Assembly: GCA_002270565.1 (NCBI GenBank) | Contig: NQMI01000178.1 | Coordinates: forward strand, 1-64,000 | Length of the DNA stretch: 64,000 nt | From: Stenocarpella maydis | Lineage: Eukaryota > Ascomycota > Sordariomycetes > Diaporthales > Diaporthaceae | Direction of reading: 5' to 3' | Shown: in pieces, positions 47,471 to 58,091 of the stretch | How the letters are laid out: every line of letters begins with the position of its first letter | How positions within the stretch are numbered: position 1 is the stretch's first letter | The notes under the pieces: model-generated | Told to the model about the DNA's origin: nothing | Seen by the model: the letters and a program-made list of their open reading frames with translations, nothing else | Databases searched by the model: none | Program-made: the position numbers and the translations under genes

Positions 47471-49908
47471 ATATAACTTATATTATATAATATATTAAGG
47501 TAAACTTTAAGATATAAAAGCTACTAAAGTATTAACTATAAGTAAGAATTAAGTTCTTTTCTACTTAAATAAGAATTCTTATAAAAAGATCTTATAAGTA
47601 TTAAAGGATATTAAAGTAAATTTTAAATTATATAAAATATAATCTTTAATTAGTATTATTTAAAAGAAAAACTAACTAAGTCTAATTACCTATTATATTT
47701 TAAATATATTAACTCTATTCCTTCTCTCCTTAAACAATATTAATAAATTAAAAGTATACTTTAATAACCTTAAAAATGTTATTATATAAGAAGATATAGT
47801 TAAATTCCAATAATGTAGTAATAAGGATACTTATTTTTTAATATTAGCTATGAAATATCTAGAAACGTTTTGATAAACCTTAAGCTAAAATACCTATACA
47901 AATATTTTAAATATCCTTAAATAGAAAGAATAATAAATTACTTACGAATACTAGATATAATAATATAAAATAGTCTATTTTAAAAGAAATCTAGAAGTAT
48001 TATTGTTAGTATCAATTATATAAATAAGCTCCAAAATATTTTGAGCTCTTTATTAAGGATAAGATATACTTTAACTACTAAATTATAATTAACATTATAT
48101 AATTAAATAATAATGATATCCTCTATATAGTAAATATAAAAACTAACTTTTAAGCTAGAATATTTTAAATTTACTCTTTATATAAAACATATAAAATGCT
48201 TTCTACTAACATTAGATTTATATATATATTAAATCTTTAAATTAAATATTATATAGCTTAAAAATAACCTTAATATTTAAGGAATTCTAAAATAATATAA
48301 AACTCTTAAGTATTTCATATAAAGATATACTAATAGAAGTACATTAAGTAATTAGAAAGGTTAAAAAGCTATATATCATCCTTTAAAAAGAATATATAAT
48401 ATCCTAAATAAGGGAATTAAATATATTATAAATAAGGAGACTATATTCTAAGTAGCTATTAAAGCCCTTAATAATAGTATTAGCTTAAATAATATCATAC
48501 TAATTCTTTTAGTCTTTACGGCATATCTTTAAATTAACTAAGATTTATCCTTTTCTCTAGATATTATTCTTTATATAGAGGTAATTTAAAGAATAATAGG
48601 ATATTTTACAAAATATATGTAAAATTAGAGATTAAATCTATAGTTAATACTAAAAATAGTCTAACTTAATATAAATTCTTTATACTTTTGATAGGTATTA
48701 AAGTAACAATTTGAAAAAAAAATGGTTATACTAAACTATATAAACTAAAGGTTATAAAAGGTTATAACTTAACTATTAATATAATTAATAAGGTTTAAAT
48801 ATTATATATAATATAGGTTAAAATATATTTTTAGAAAATACGTCATTGAAAAATTAAAAGGTAAAATTATTATATAATTAAAGATAAATTAACCCTAAAA
48901 AAGAAGAAGTCTTTAAAAGATTATTATATAATCCTTCTATATATTCATTATACAAAAGAAGATAAATAACTTTAATTTAACTACTAAGTTTCATATAAAT
49001 AATATTATTAATATACCTAAAGGACTATTAAAGAAATTAAACATTTTGGAACTTAATATTATTAAAGATAAGAATATATTAACCTTTATATAATATAAAC
49101 CTAAAGGGATATATAAAGAGCTATAGATATAAAGATCTAGATAATATAGAAGATTAAGAATAAGTTTATATAATTAGTTAAAAAGTTAAAACCAGTTATA
49201 TAACGCTATAGAATTAAATAGAAATAAGCTATTTTACTTAAGCTTTAAAAGTTTAGTAGATAAGCTAATAGCTAATATTTACCGTTAAACTTCCCTTTAT
49301 ATAAAACTTTTATGCCTATAGTAAACTTAAAATATTACCTAGGTATATACTTAATTAAAAGACAAGCTAGAAAGAATAATTATTATATAACTACTAAAGG
49401 AGCTAGAGGAAAAGTACCACCTAAAAATGATTCATTTAATCTCTAAACTATTACATAATTTAATAAAGTTTAAGCTATATTAATACAAAACCTATTGTAT
49501 TTATTATATAAAGGCCTTAAAGATAAAAGTCTCTATATATAACTTATATGTAATAAATATACTTAATAGATTCAAGAATTTTATAATTATAAGAATATAA
49601 ATAAATAATACTTTTATATTTATAATTAAACCTTTCTTCTAAAGAAAGGAAGAGAAGCTATAGAAAAAGAAGTTTTATATAATGCTAAAAATTATGCTAT
49701 CTTAAGAATAATTTACTGAGTTTAATAAAGAGAGAATCTATCTTAAGAGTAAAGATATTACCTTTATTTAAAAAGAATAAGTAAACTAATTATATTTAGT
49801 AAACCCTTATATAAAAGATACTCCTTCATAATATATTATATAGTAAGCCTAAAGTACCTATACAGCCTTAATTTATTAACTAGAGGCTTTATATAACCTA
49901 TCTACAGC
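47471..49908. other. AT-rich degenerate block, possibly internal part of the family-2 element
   Basis: Extremely AT-rich with no readable domain. By position, between the inserted family-1 element and the family-2 3' LTR, it may be the eroded pol region of family 2. This is inference only. Confidence 0.4.
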
Positions 49909-49916
49909 NNNNNNNN
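49909..49916. other. Assembly gap (8 N)
   Basis: A run of eight N. Sequence on its right (49917-50087) is a copy of the LTR-like fragment at 14550-14720, starting abruptly at the gap. Confidence 0.95.
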
Positions 49917-50250
49917 AGACGACGTCGGAGGGTATATAAGGAGGGCTTACAGAAGCCCAACTTAATTCAATATAAAGTTGTCCAGACCATTGTCAATCGT
50001 CTGAATTCGCCTCAGAGCACCATACTGCGACCCTGCCGAAACACACACACGCTGAACTGAATGCTATTCTATAGCACAAATTCATCAGAATATTACTTAA
50101 CCTTTTTGGAATGGTAGGATAACTTAGAGATCTAAGAATCTTTAACTTTAGACAATATAATAAATTAAGAAGGCATAAATGAAAAACACAATAAATAAAA
50201 AATTACTTATGAAACACCTTTGAGGATAAAGGATGTAAGGAGGGAGATAG
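49917..50250 (+). mobile_element. LTR-like fragment, then 3' internal end of family-2 element
   Basis: 49917-50087 is the reverse complement of 14550-14720. 50100-50250 matches 37195-37350 in reverse complement and ends in the polypurine tract GGAGGGAGATAG. Confidence 0.65.
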
Positions 50251-50714
50251 TATTATGAACTACCTAGTATTAGCGGCTAACTACTGTAAAAAGCACCCCT
50301 AGCCTCAGCAGGGTAATCCTCAAGCTAGCTAAACACCTGATGGGCTAGTAACAACCCACCCCACTAAAGGTTAGGATCTGGCTCACAACGCTCAATTGCA
50401 AGCTATGTGAGCCCGCTTGCAGAATAAGGTATTAAGCCTTGCATTATAGCTTAATGGCTTGATAGGCAAGCCTATAAGCTACTAAAGAGTCGAAATATAT
50501 ATATAAGACATAGTTATTACCACAAGTAGATAGCTTTTATAGAATAGACTCTTTAGTCGTTAATCTAAGTATTTAATCCTAGTATTGGATAGCCTTATAG
50601 CTAGTGATTATTGTTAGTTAATAATATTGCTTAATAACTGCCTAATAATGTATTCTGAATATAAACCCTTGATCTTTCAGGTTTAATGTACTCGGAAACC
50701 CTCTGATCATTACA
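50251..50714 (+). repeat. LTR of family 2 (copy C, 3' LTR)
   Basis: 464 bp, starting TATTATGAAC (TG changed to TA) and ending GATCATTACA. It shares GACTCTTTAGTCGTTAATC and TAATGTACTCGGAAACC with the other copies and follows a polypurine tract. Confidence 0.85.
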
Positions 50715-51685
50715 TCCGGCTCCCTCCGGACCCACTTAGGATTCCACACACAAGAGCGCGGATTCCGGACTTATAGGATTTTCCTTCTACTTTTTCTTTC
50801 CTTATCAAACCTAGCTTAGCTACGGCCAATATATAGCGTTAGCTTATATGCACCCGTTATAATATTAATAGTATTCTATAAGAAAAAGATATAAGTTTTA
50901 AGAATATACTTAAATTTTAGCTTTTTAAAAATAATAAAAGATTCTAAAATAAGCTATATTAATATAAATCTTTAATTATATTATAAATTACTCTTATTAT
51001 AATAATATTAGGGTAATGTTAAATAGTTAGGAAAGGTTTTAATTCAAGATTTATAGGTTACTACTTAATATTAATAAGAGGGAGGTATAGAGTGATATTA
51101 CAGGCCTTATATAGGAGCTCTGGGCTGAAGAGGAGCGGGAAAACCTAGATAGGGAATAGATAATATAATGTGGCCGAAGCCCTTGTTAATAAGAAGACTG
51201 ATGCGCAATGTGAAAGGCGTGATGCGGCCTGGGACTGGGCTTAAGTGACTTTGACAGCTAAGGTAAACCTGAGCCACGGCACCTGCTCATCTTCGAAGGA
51301 CAACTACTCGTCAGCGGAATGCGATGGAGTAACATTAGCATGCTACCGGAGCCGCTATGTCTCCAAATAGGATGATAGTAGCATCTAACCAGCGAGACGC
51401 CAAGAAATACTTGTAGGAGCTTCGCAATGTCTCATAATGGAGCGTGCTGAAGCGGAATCTGGTGGAGGGCCAGATCTTACGGGATAATGGTACTGGTCAA
51501 CGGGTGGTATGGTTCGCATAATACTTACGTATTTGGTCTCAAACAAAATTGGTCGTTCCTTAAATATTTAGGTCCTGTTTAATCATTCCACAGCGTACCT
51601 CGTGCCGAACAGCTTTTTATATAGCCTACCTACTCAAGTAACTAGCTTAAAATTATCACCTCGTAGTTTTTGTCGAGTGTTCTAG
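50715..51685. other. Transition from repeat block to gene island 3
   Basis: AT-rich up to about 51060, then balanced. No gene is seen. Confidence 0.4.
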
Positions 51686-52030
51686 TTAGAAGCATTGTTG
51701 GCCATTTGCTTGCAACAAATCGGCATACCCACGGAGATTGGTTGGGTTGAATCTGTATTCCGGGTCTTGAATTTGTGTGTCTGTTATTCCAATCAGTACC
51801 TGACCAACAATGCTTGACAGTAGTTCCGCATCTTCGTAACTCCCAACCTTACTACTTAGTGGAACCAGAATCTCATGAATTTCCAAGCATTGTGTTATAA
51901 ACAAACTTGCTACAGTCTCTTTCACTCTCCCCAGATTCCTTCTTGGCAATACCATTGTATAATACTTTGTTGTTTTCTTTGGCCACCTTCCTAACGCCCG
52001 TTTGGCCTTCATTCTGACTACACGTCTCAA
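51686..52030 (-). CDS. Hypothetical 114-aa ORF, possibly a gene fragment
   Basis: The frame (MRRVVRMKAKRALGRWPKK..., ending ADLLQANGQQCF) has a fairly protein-like composition with an amphipathic middle (TQCLEIHEILVPLSSKVGSY). I recognise no domain. It sits at the edge of the repeat block and could be a pseudogene piece. Confidence 0.25.
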   Translation of the reverse strand: MRRVVRMKAKRALGRWPKKTTKYYTMVLPRRNLGRVKETVASLFITQCLEIHEILVPLSSKVGSYEDAELLSSIVGQVLIGITDTQIQDPEYRFNPTNLRGYADLLQANGQQCF

Positions 52031-53299
52031 CTACACTTGGCCCATGTCTGACTACGCCACGGACGATGCAGAAGATACTCTGAGCTTCAGCTACTTAGGC
52101 ATCCTGTTTATTTACCGGAATTAAAAATCCGAAAGCTGAGAATCCTTTTTCTGTCAACCGAGATCCTAGATATGACAGACTGGAGTATCAAGTACACACG
52201 AGTGCCTGCTGAACATGGATCAAACAGTTTGAAAATATCACTGTAAAATTCCGAACGAATAAATCTGTCGTATAGTTATACCGGAGCATTGTAACCTTGG
52301 AAGAGCCTGACATACAGTTCCTATTCATGTGCTTTACAGCCGACTATGGCTGACTGCTAACTAGTAGTGCGCTGTCTTGACCCCTGATAATTCTGCTTGT
52401 TATCTCTCCAAACTTATCTAGGTTTGGGACGCAGATTCCTAGGAAAGGTTACAACATGGAAGTCTATCTCAGCTCCAGAAGCAGGCTCCCGGAGGCGCCT
52501 TAAGCTTGATACTCATTTTTACCAGCATCTATGTGAAACGGCACGCACAGCCACCTGGACAGCTCTGTGAACTCGCTTTGAGCCAGGGGCTCGGAACATG
52601 TGGCACAAGTTTCAGTAAGTACGCTCTATGTGTATTGGTTGGTCCGTTGTAGCAGGAGTGCTGCCATCAAGTGAATCTGAATGGCCCTTGTTGCCAGTAT
52701 CAAGAGGAGTTGGCTGGAGAGAACCCCACAACTGCACCTACCTACCTAGGTAGGTATCGGGCCTCGGTGGAATCGAGTTGATTGATTTAGGAGGAGAGGT
52801 GCCCCCGGAAGGGGCCTTAGTGTCACGAGAGGGAACAGAGACATAGCAATTGTACTCAAATACGTCAATTCGAGCTGAGTGGAGCGCTATTCAAGTTCTA
52901 AAAGAGAGGGAAGGGTCTGCTTCAGGCCCTAGGCTGAGGAGGTATTTTATGGTGGGGGTTGCCGTCAATGCAGCGGTCACGTGACCGATGCTCCAAAGAA
53001 CGGCACCAACCTCTCTGACAATTAGAATATGTTGCTTCATGTCTACCTGCTTGGCATTCCTCCGCACCCAACCCACGGGCCGACGACCATCGGGACTTAC
53101 TTGCCTTGGCCCCTGGGTGATGCAGGGTCCATTTGCACGCTAACCTCGTACGACACAGAACGGAGGAAAGTCTTGCCGCATCACCTACATACATATAACC
53201 TTTGCCGGGCTACGTTCTTTAGTAGTCACTGCGGAGAATAGTCAGACGACATCATCAAAGAAAGGGTATGGTACCTTATCAGCAAAACCACAAATAACT
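52031..53299. other. Intergenic region upstream of the CocE/S15 hydrolase
   Basis: Contains a TACCTACCTAGGTAGGTA palindromic tract at about 52740-52757. No coding frame is supported. Confidence 0.4.
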
Positions 53300-55003
53300 G
53301 TGCATCCCAACGCTCTGTCAATGACAGCGCGACCAGTGCAGCGGGGCTATGGGGGCGCCCTGTTCGACCGCCTTGTATCGTGGCTGCAGGGCGTGCCGGC
53401 AGGAACATGCAGCTACACCATAACGCCGTTGAAGATACCCCTGGAGGGCGAAGACGTCCAGCTCGCAGCAGACCTCTACCAACCGGTCCTGAAGAACAAT
53501 GAGGCTCCAGCAGGAACAATCCTGATTCAATGTCCTTATGGCCGCGTCCTGATGACTTTGAGCACACGCTACTTTGCGTCGCGCGGCTACGTTGTGCTGT
53601 TCGTCTCCTGCCGTGGCACCTTCGGTTCAGGCGGAAAGTTCGACGCAGGCAGGATGGAATCGGATGACGGTCCACGTGTCGTGGAATGGATGCGTCAGCA
53701 GCTGTGGTACACAGGAAGCTTCGCGACGATAGGCGAGAGCTACCTGGCTTATACGCAGTGGGCTCTGATGAGCGACCCTGGGGGCCCACCCGACGATATG
53801 GTCGCGGCCATTCCAATGATAGGCCCTCACGACTTTTCCAAGTTGCTATGGGGCACCGGTGCTCTCTGGCTCACTTGCGTGGATTGGGCGAACATTACGA
53901 ATACCCAAGAGACGCAGCCCCTTTTTGGTCATATTTACCGCATGTTGACGACTGATATGAACACACTGGCCCACGTCAAGAAGTCTGTGCCGCTCATCGA
54001 CGGCGCCAGATCCTTTCTTAAAGGGAAGTCACCCTGGCTACTTGAATGGATTGCTCGCCCGGACCCGGCTAAAGATCCTTTCTATGACTCCATGAAACAC
54101 GAAAGGGCTTTTTACACCTCAAAGGTCTCAATCCTCCTGATTGCTGGCTGGCAGGATGTCTTTTGCGACACGGTGATCGAGCAATATCAGCTACTACGAG
54201 ACAATGGCTGTAATGTGGCTTTGACCGTGGGGCCTTGGAATCATCTACAGGCCGCGACCGGAGAAGGAGTGACAAAGCAGTCGTTAGAATGGTTTGACAA
54301 GCACCTTGCTAAACGGGTGGTGGAGGAAATCCGGCCAGCCCCAGTGAGAATCCACGTCACAGGAGTCAACGAGTGGAGATGGCTGCCCAGCTGGCCCCCT
54401 ACTACAACACCTTTGGAACTTAGCCTCGCCCCTCAAAGGGCCCTTGCCAAACAGCAGCCAGACAAAAGAACCGAGGTTTCGTTCACCTTCGACCCTCACG
54501 ACCCGAATCCAACAATGGGTGGCCCGCTCCTGTTCCACGGCGGTGTAGTCGACGACACCGCGCTGTCAAAACGCTCCGACGTTCTCACCTTTACCACGGC
54601 ACCCTTAGAACAAGGCCTCGAAGTCCTCGGCAGGGCGCACATCGAACTATGCCACAGCAGCGACAGTGTTCACGTTGACCTATTTGTCCGCCTGTGCGAG
54701 GTGAATGCCAAGGGTGTCTCGCACAACGTTACTGAGGTGTACAAGCGACTCGATCCCGGGCGTGCCAGGGCTGGAGAGGCGGTCAAGGTAGAGCTGGACC
54801 TGACGGACTGTGCTCATAGGTTCAACAAGGGGGCTTCCATTAGGGTGCTTGTCGCCGGTGGAAACTGGCCTTCATATTCATTCAACTTGGGCACTGGAGA
54901 GGACCAGGGCACGGGGACCACGATGAAGCCGGTGACGCACACTCTGCAGTTGGGCGGCAAATTAGGATCCAAGCTGGTGTTGCCTGTAAAATTGCTTGAT
55001 TGA
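53300..55003 (+). CDS. CocE/NonD-type hydrolase, X-Pro dipeptidyl-peptidase (S15) superfamily
   Basis: Single-exon, 567 residues; an alternative start is Met8 (53321). The alpha/beta-hydrolase domain (about 35-330) begins with LEGEDVQLAADLYQP and has SCRGTFGSGG (oxyanion/turn region). The nucleophile is in IGESYLAY (Ser147), the acid in GWQDVFCD (Asp286 or Asp290) and the histidine in GPWNH (His315). This is the order of the CocE/S15 catalytic triad. The C-terminal domain (about 340-560) has the jelly-roll pattern with GGVVDDTALSKRSDVLTF and LGRAHIELCHSSDSVHVDLF. Members cleave X-Pro dipeptides, esters or acyl groups. Substrate cannot be read from sequence. There is no signal peptide, so it is probably cytosolic. 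It lies 1.7 kb from the UstYa gene, with a pseudogene between. Confidence 0.85.
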   Translation: MHPNALSMTARPVQRGYGGALFDRLVSWLQGVPAGTCSYTITPLKIPLEGEDVQLAADLYQPVLKNNEAPAGTILIQCPYGRVLMTLSTRYFASRGYVVLFVSCRGTFGSGGKFDAGRMESDDGPRVVEWMRQQLWYTGSFATIGESYLAYTQWALMSDPGGPPDDMVAAIPMIGPHDFSKLLWGTGALWLTCVDWANITNTQETQPLFGHIYRMLTTDMNTLAHVKKSVPLIDGARSFLKGKSPWLLEWIARPDPAKDPFYDSMKHERAFYTSKVSILLIAGWQDVFCDTVIEQYQLLRDNGCNVALTVGPWNHLQAATGEGVTKQSLEWFDKHLAKRVVEEIRPAPVRIHVTGVNEWRWLPSWPPTTTPLELSLAPQRALAKQQPDKRTEVSFTFDPHDPNPTMGGPLLFHGGVVDDTALSKRSDVLTFTTAPLEQGLEVLGRAHIELCHSSDSVHVDLFVRLCEVNAKGVSHNVTEVYKRLDPGRARAGEAVKVELDLTDCAHRFNKGASIRVLVAGGNWPSYSFNLGTGEDQGTGTTMKPVTHTLQLGGKLGSKLVLPVKLLD

Positions 55004-55323
55004 GCGTCAAAATTCATCCCCTGTGTTCTATCCTTTCCCTTGTAACCATACTCCATGTATCTCTGGCGAAATCCATCTCGGAACACTCCAATTTAAACCC
55101 CCCTCGCCTTCCTTCCCCAAGCCAACTAAAGACTCAAATCATCTAGCTAGCTACGCACCGACGCTTTCACCAGTAAATCTAGTAATAAAAGCTGTCAACT
55201 GGTTGCTCTGACATTCCCCATGGCCTCGCTAGACACTCCATAAGCGCTCCAGCACCTTCAGAAAATATAGTCTTCTGGCTCTGGTCCTTATTCAGTATCC
55301 GCTTCTCCGCTTCAATGTCCAGC
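55004..55323. other. 3' flank of hydrolase gene
   Basis: No coding signal. Likely terminator and 3' UTR region. Confidence 0.4.
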
Positions 55324-55880
55324 TCACGATTCGATTGACATGAGACGATTATGCCCATCCGTAGTTATACCACTTTCCCGATCGAAGTTGGCCCTTTTGA
55401 TATTTAGCCGAAAAAGGTAGAGGATTCGACCCTCCGAGGATGTATACTCCTCAATTGGTACATTCACCCAAACCCCACGGCATGTGATGATAATGGGACC
55501 GCTCGTGCTGTTAGTTCCATCCGGGCTAAGGTATGGTGCCACATCACCAGAAGAGGCAAAGGAGGTGCCAGCAGGCCGGAGGTCTCACTGATGATTGTGC
55601 TCGCCCACGTGGAAGAGATTCATCGTCGTACGACCTGGCGATTTCTTCTTGCAGGCGAATCAAAGCCTCTGGACCTTCTCCGTATAGCAGAGGCCTCGAG
55701 ATGTCAAAGATCCCCAGCAAGCAGTATGCGATGCACTCCTTGAGAGTCGCCTTCCGAGTTGAGGCCCAAGGCATCTTGCGCGCAACGTCGAAGAAGCGCA
55801 GATTTCCACCACCTAGGGCCTTGATGTTGCCTTGGAACCCTTCGGGATCCAATTCTTGTTGTAGTCAACAAGAACCTTAC
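55324..55880 (-). pseudogene. HET-domain (heterokaryon incompatibility) protein fragment
   Basis: The minus-strand frame at 55544-55852 reads ...KMPWASTRKATLKECIAYCLLGIFDISRPLLYGEGPEALIRLQEEI. This is the conserved end of the HET domain region of HET-E/HET-6-like proteins (WASxRxT..ED.AY.LLGIFD...LLYGEG..AF.RLQEEI). Downstream the coding sense changes frame twice in about 60 bp before GTSFASSGDVAPYLSP and VWVNVPIEE. The upstream HET core is missing and runs into AT-rich DNA. Both frameshifts and truncation mark it as inactive. HET genes control non-self recognition at hyphal fusion. Confidence 0.75.
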
Positions 55881-56747
55881 GTGCTCCACAGCAACTACTT
55901 CTTAGATAAATGCTATAGCTAGAAGTATACTTACTCAAAACTGAATAGTTTGTAACTAAGTTCTAAGACAATAATAAGAAGGAGCTAACTTAAAAGGTGG
56001 ATGATATTAGAATGAATGTTAAAATTAACAAGTATATCCTAGATATTACAGGCAGGTACAAATGGGCCTATCACCGACTTTATTTTGTATCATTTTCTCA
56101 GCCTTATCCATCGCATCCCAGCCCGAGAGAACCAGATGCTAATTATCTACTAGGCACGTGCAGGTGAGCTCAGAGGTGGCTGGGAGACAGACTGAAGTGT
56201 GTAATGCAGCTCTCGATACAAGGCAGAGTCTGCCCAAATACGCTGGGTGGGTAGCCGCAATCATCACCGCTTGCGACTTAGGAACCGGACAGACGATGAT
56301 TCCTGACATACGACACATCTTGCGCAAAGCGCTGCAGCGAGCGATGACCGTGGAGCTCACTTCTTAGAAAATAAATAGAAACTGCTGCTCACGCCTATCA
56401 AAAGTTGGTTCCTCCACTGGATAGATGAAGGAGCAGGCTGCTAGGAATTTTCACCGAGGCTAGCAGTACACTTGAACAAAGGTAGACATACACAGCTCCA
56501 TCACGCGCTCCAAAAGCATACATAGCGTTCATAGTAACCGGGTCCAAAAGCGAACTACTCCGAAGGCCGCTCGAATCGGGCAGACCTCCTCCGTCACGGA
56601 AATTGCTCCAAGACCTAGTGTCTCTTTTCTCTTGCCCCTAAAAGAGTAAGAGCCATTCCCTAAGAACGAGCGGGAATATGCCTCCCAACCAACAGAGAGC
56701 GGCCGCAAAATAGACTCCGGCAGCTAGGCTTCCCTGGATCTCAGCTC
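55881..56747. other. Spacer between HET pseudogene and UstYa gene
   Basis: AT-richer to about 56100, then balanced. A 69-codon frame at 56158-56367 has no recognisable domain. No gene is called. Confidence 0.4.
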
Positions 56748-58091
56748 TCAATGAGGCTTTACATCCTCCGGCGACTCACCAACGTGGCGGAAGTCGGAAG
56801 GATATGACATCCTGTCAGGGAACTCAGTATCCTTCCCATCCGGCACCACGGGACCTGTAGAAGAGCAGATAGGGTCAGCTTTCTGTCCCCACAAAAACAA
56901 GCACCGCTTAGAGTGGTAAAAACTCACCAAGGACAGGATGCACCAACAGGCCAGGCTCCCACGGGTTGACGTGGCGCCTCCTGAGCTCGCCCTTGAGCAT
57001 GTCCCAGTTGACACATTCGTGCGCAATATCGGAGTTGCCAGTGGGGCGGGGGTCCAGCGCGTACCACCTTGAGGTGTATGGGGCAGTGTCTGCATGGCAA
57101 ATAACCTGCTGAACGAGGTCCTCGAGACAGTGCACTGCAAGAAAGTTGCCGTGTTAGCTCGACCCGAGATCATGCTGCGAGGTTTTGAAGCTCTTCCGCT
57201 TACTGTCATGCTTGTTCATCTTCTGCTGCTCATCCTCTGTTATATTAGGATAATAATATTCCGAATACCGTGAGTGATGAAGGCGTTTCTTGAGGCCACG
57301 TCAGTAGACTGTGTGCACACAGACAGCGGAGGAGCAACATTGGCTTACCAAGCAATGAAGCAAATGATTGACAGTATACAGGACGATATAATTTCCTAGC
57401 CATAGTCAGTGTTTGTTTCCAGTATCAAGTGGCCACTTCACAGCACGAAAGTCAGGAGCTCATCATGGAGCGCAGTCACTCTTCGCTGAGTATGCTCACC
57501 ATTAGGTAGTTGTATGGCTTCATCAGCTCGCCCAAGACGTTCCATTTCCTCACGAGGGAACTCTGAGAAGAAGACTAGCACGCGCGAGAGTCATCAGCAA
57601 GCCTCCTGAACAAATCTATACAAAAGACACAGGTTTGGGGGACTCACATTGAGTCAGGTCGTCCCACACCGCATCACGCTCCCCACTGGCGTCCGGAGGT
57701 CCAGCAACCATGAAGTGAGTGGTGTCCATTTTCGGAAACCACTTCTCCTCATACTTGACATATGGTCGCAAAGGTGCTGAAGAGAAAGAAGTCAGCCTCA
57801 TGAACCAGATATCTTGTGGTAAGGAGAGCTCTCCCAGGCATACGCACATCTCACAACTCCGGGCCCGTGTAACATGTCGTTCATCCACCACCATGAAGTC
57901 GCCCCGACAAGGAGCGAGGTGTAGAGCAGGAAGACTGATGTGCGCATAACAAGGGCGCGCATGCGTGATTTGCGCGCGGCGGCGGCCATTGCGCCGTAAA
58001 TCAGGTCATCTTGCTCGCTCGCCTCCTCAGAGTCCCTGGAGTCTGAGACGGGGTCGTACTCGGGGAGGTTCTTCTTCTCGAGCGATGGCAT
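56748..58091 (-). CDS. UstYa-family (DUF3328) oxidase, RiPP/dikaritin type (7 exons)
   Basis: Minus-strand exons: 58091-57848, 57776-57648, 57574-57500, 57395-57349, 57288-57204, 57134-56928 and 56854-56748 (894 nt, 297 residues). Introns are 60-104 nt and phases agree at every junction. The acceptor at 57289 is AAG. Residues 1-45 are acidic then basic, followed by one membrane helix (about 46-66, MRTSVFLLYTSLLVGATSWWW). The lumenal part has AVWDDLTQ (the family's WDDL) and NGNYIVLYTVNHLLHCL with the first HxxHC (His160-Cys164). The second HxxHC is at HDMHC (192-196). These motifs occur only after splicing. UstYa proteins modify and cyclise Kex2-released core peptides in ustiloxin, asperipin and phomopsin pathways. 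The neighbouring divergent gene is such a precursor. I am confident in the family; the reaction is inferred. Confidence 0.9.
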
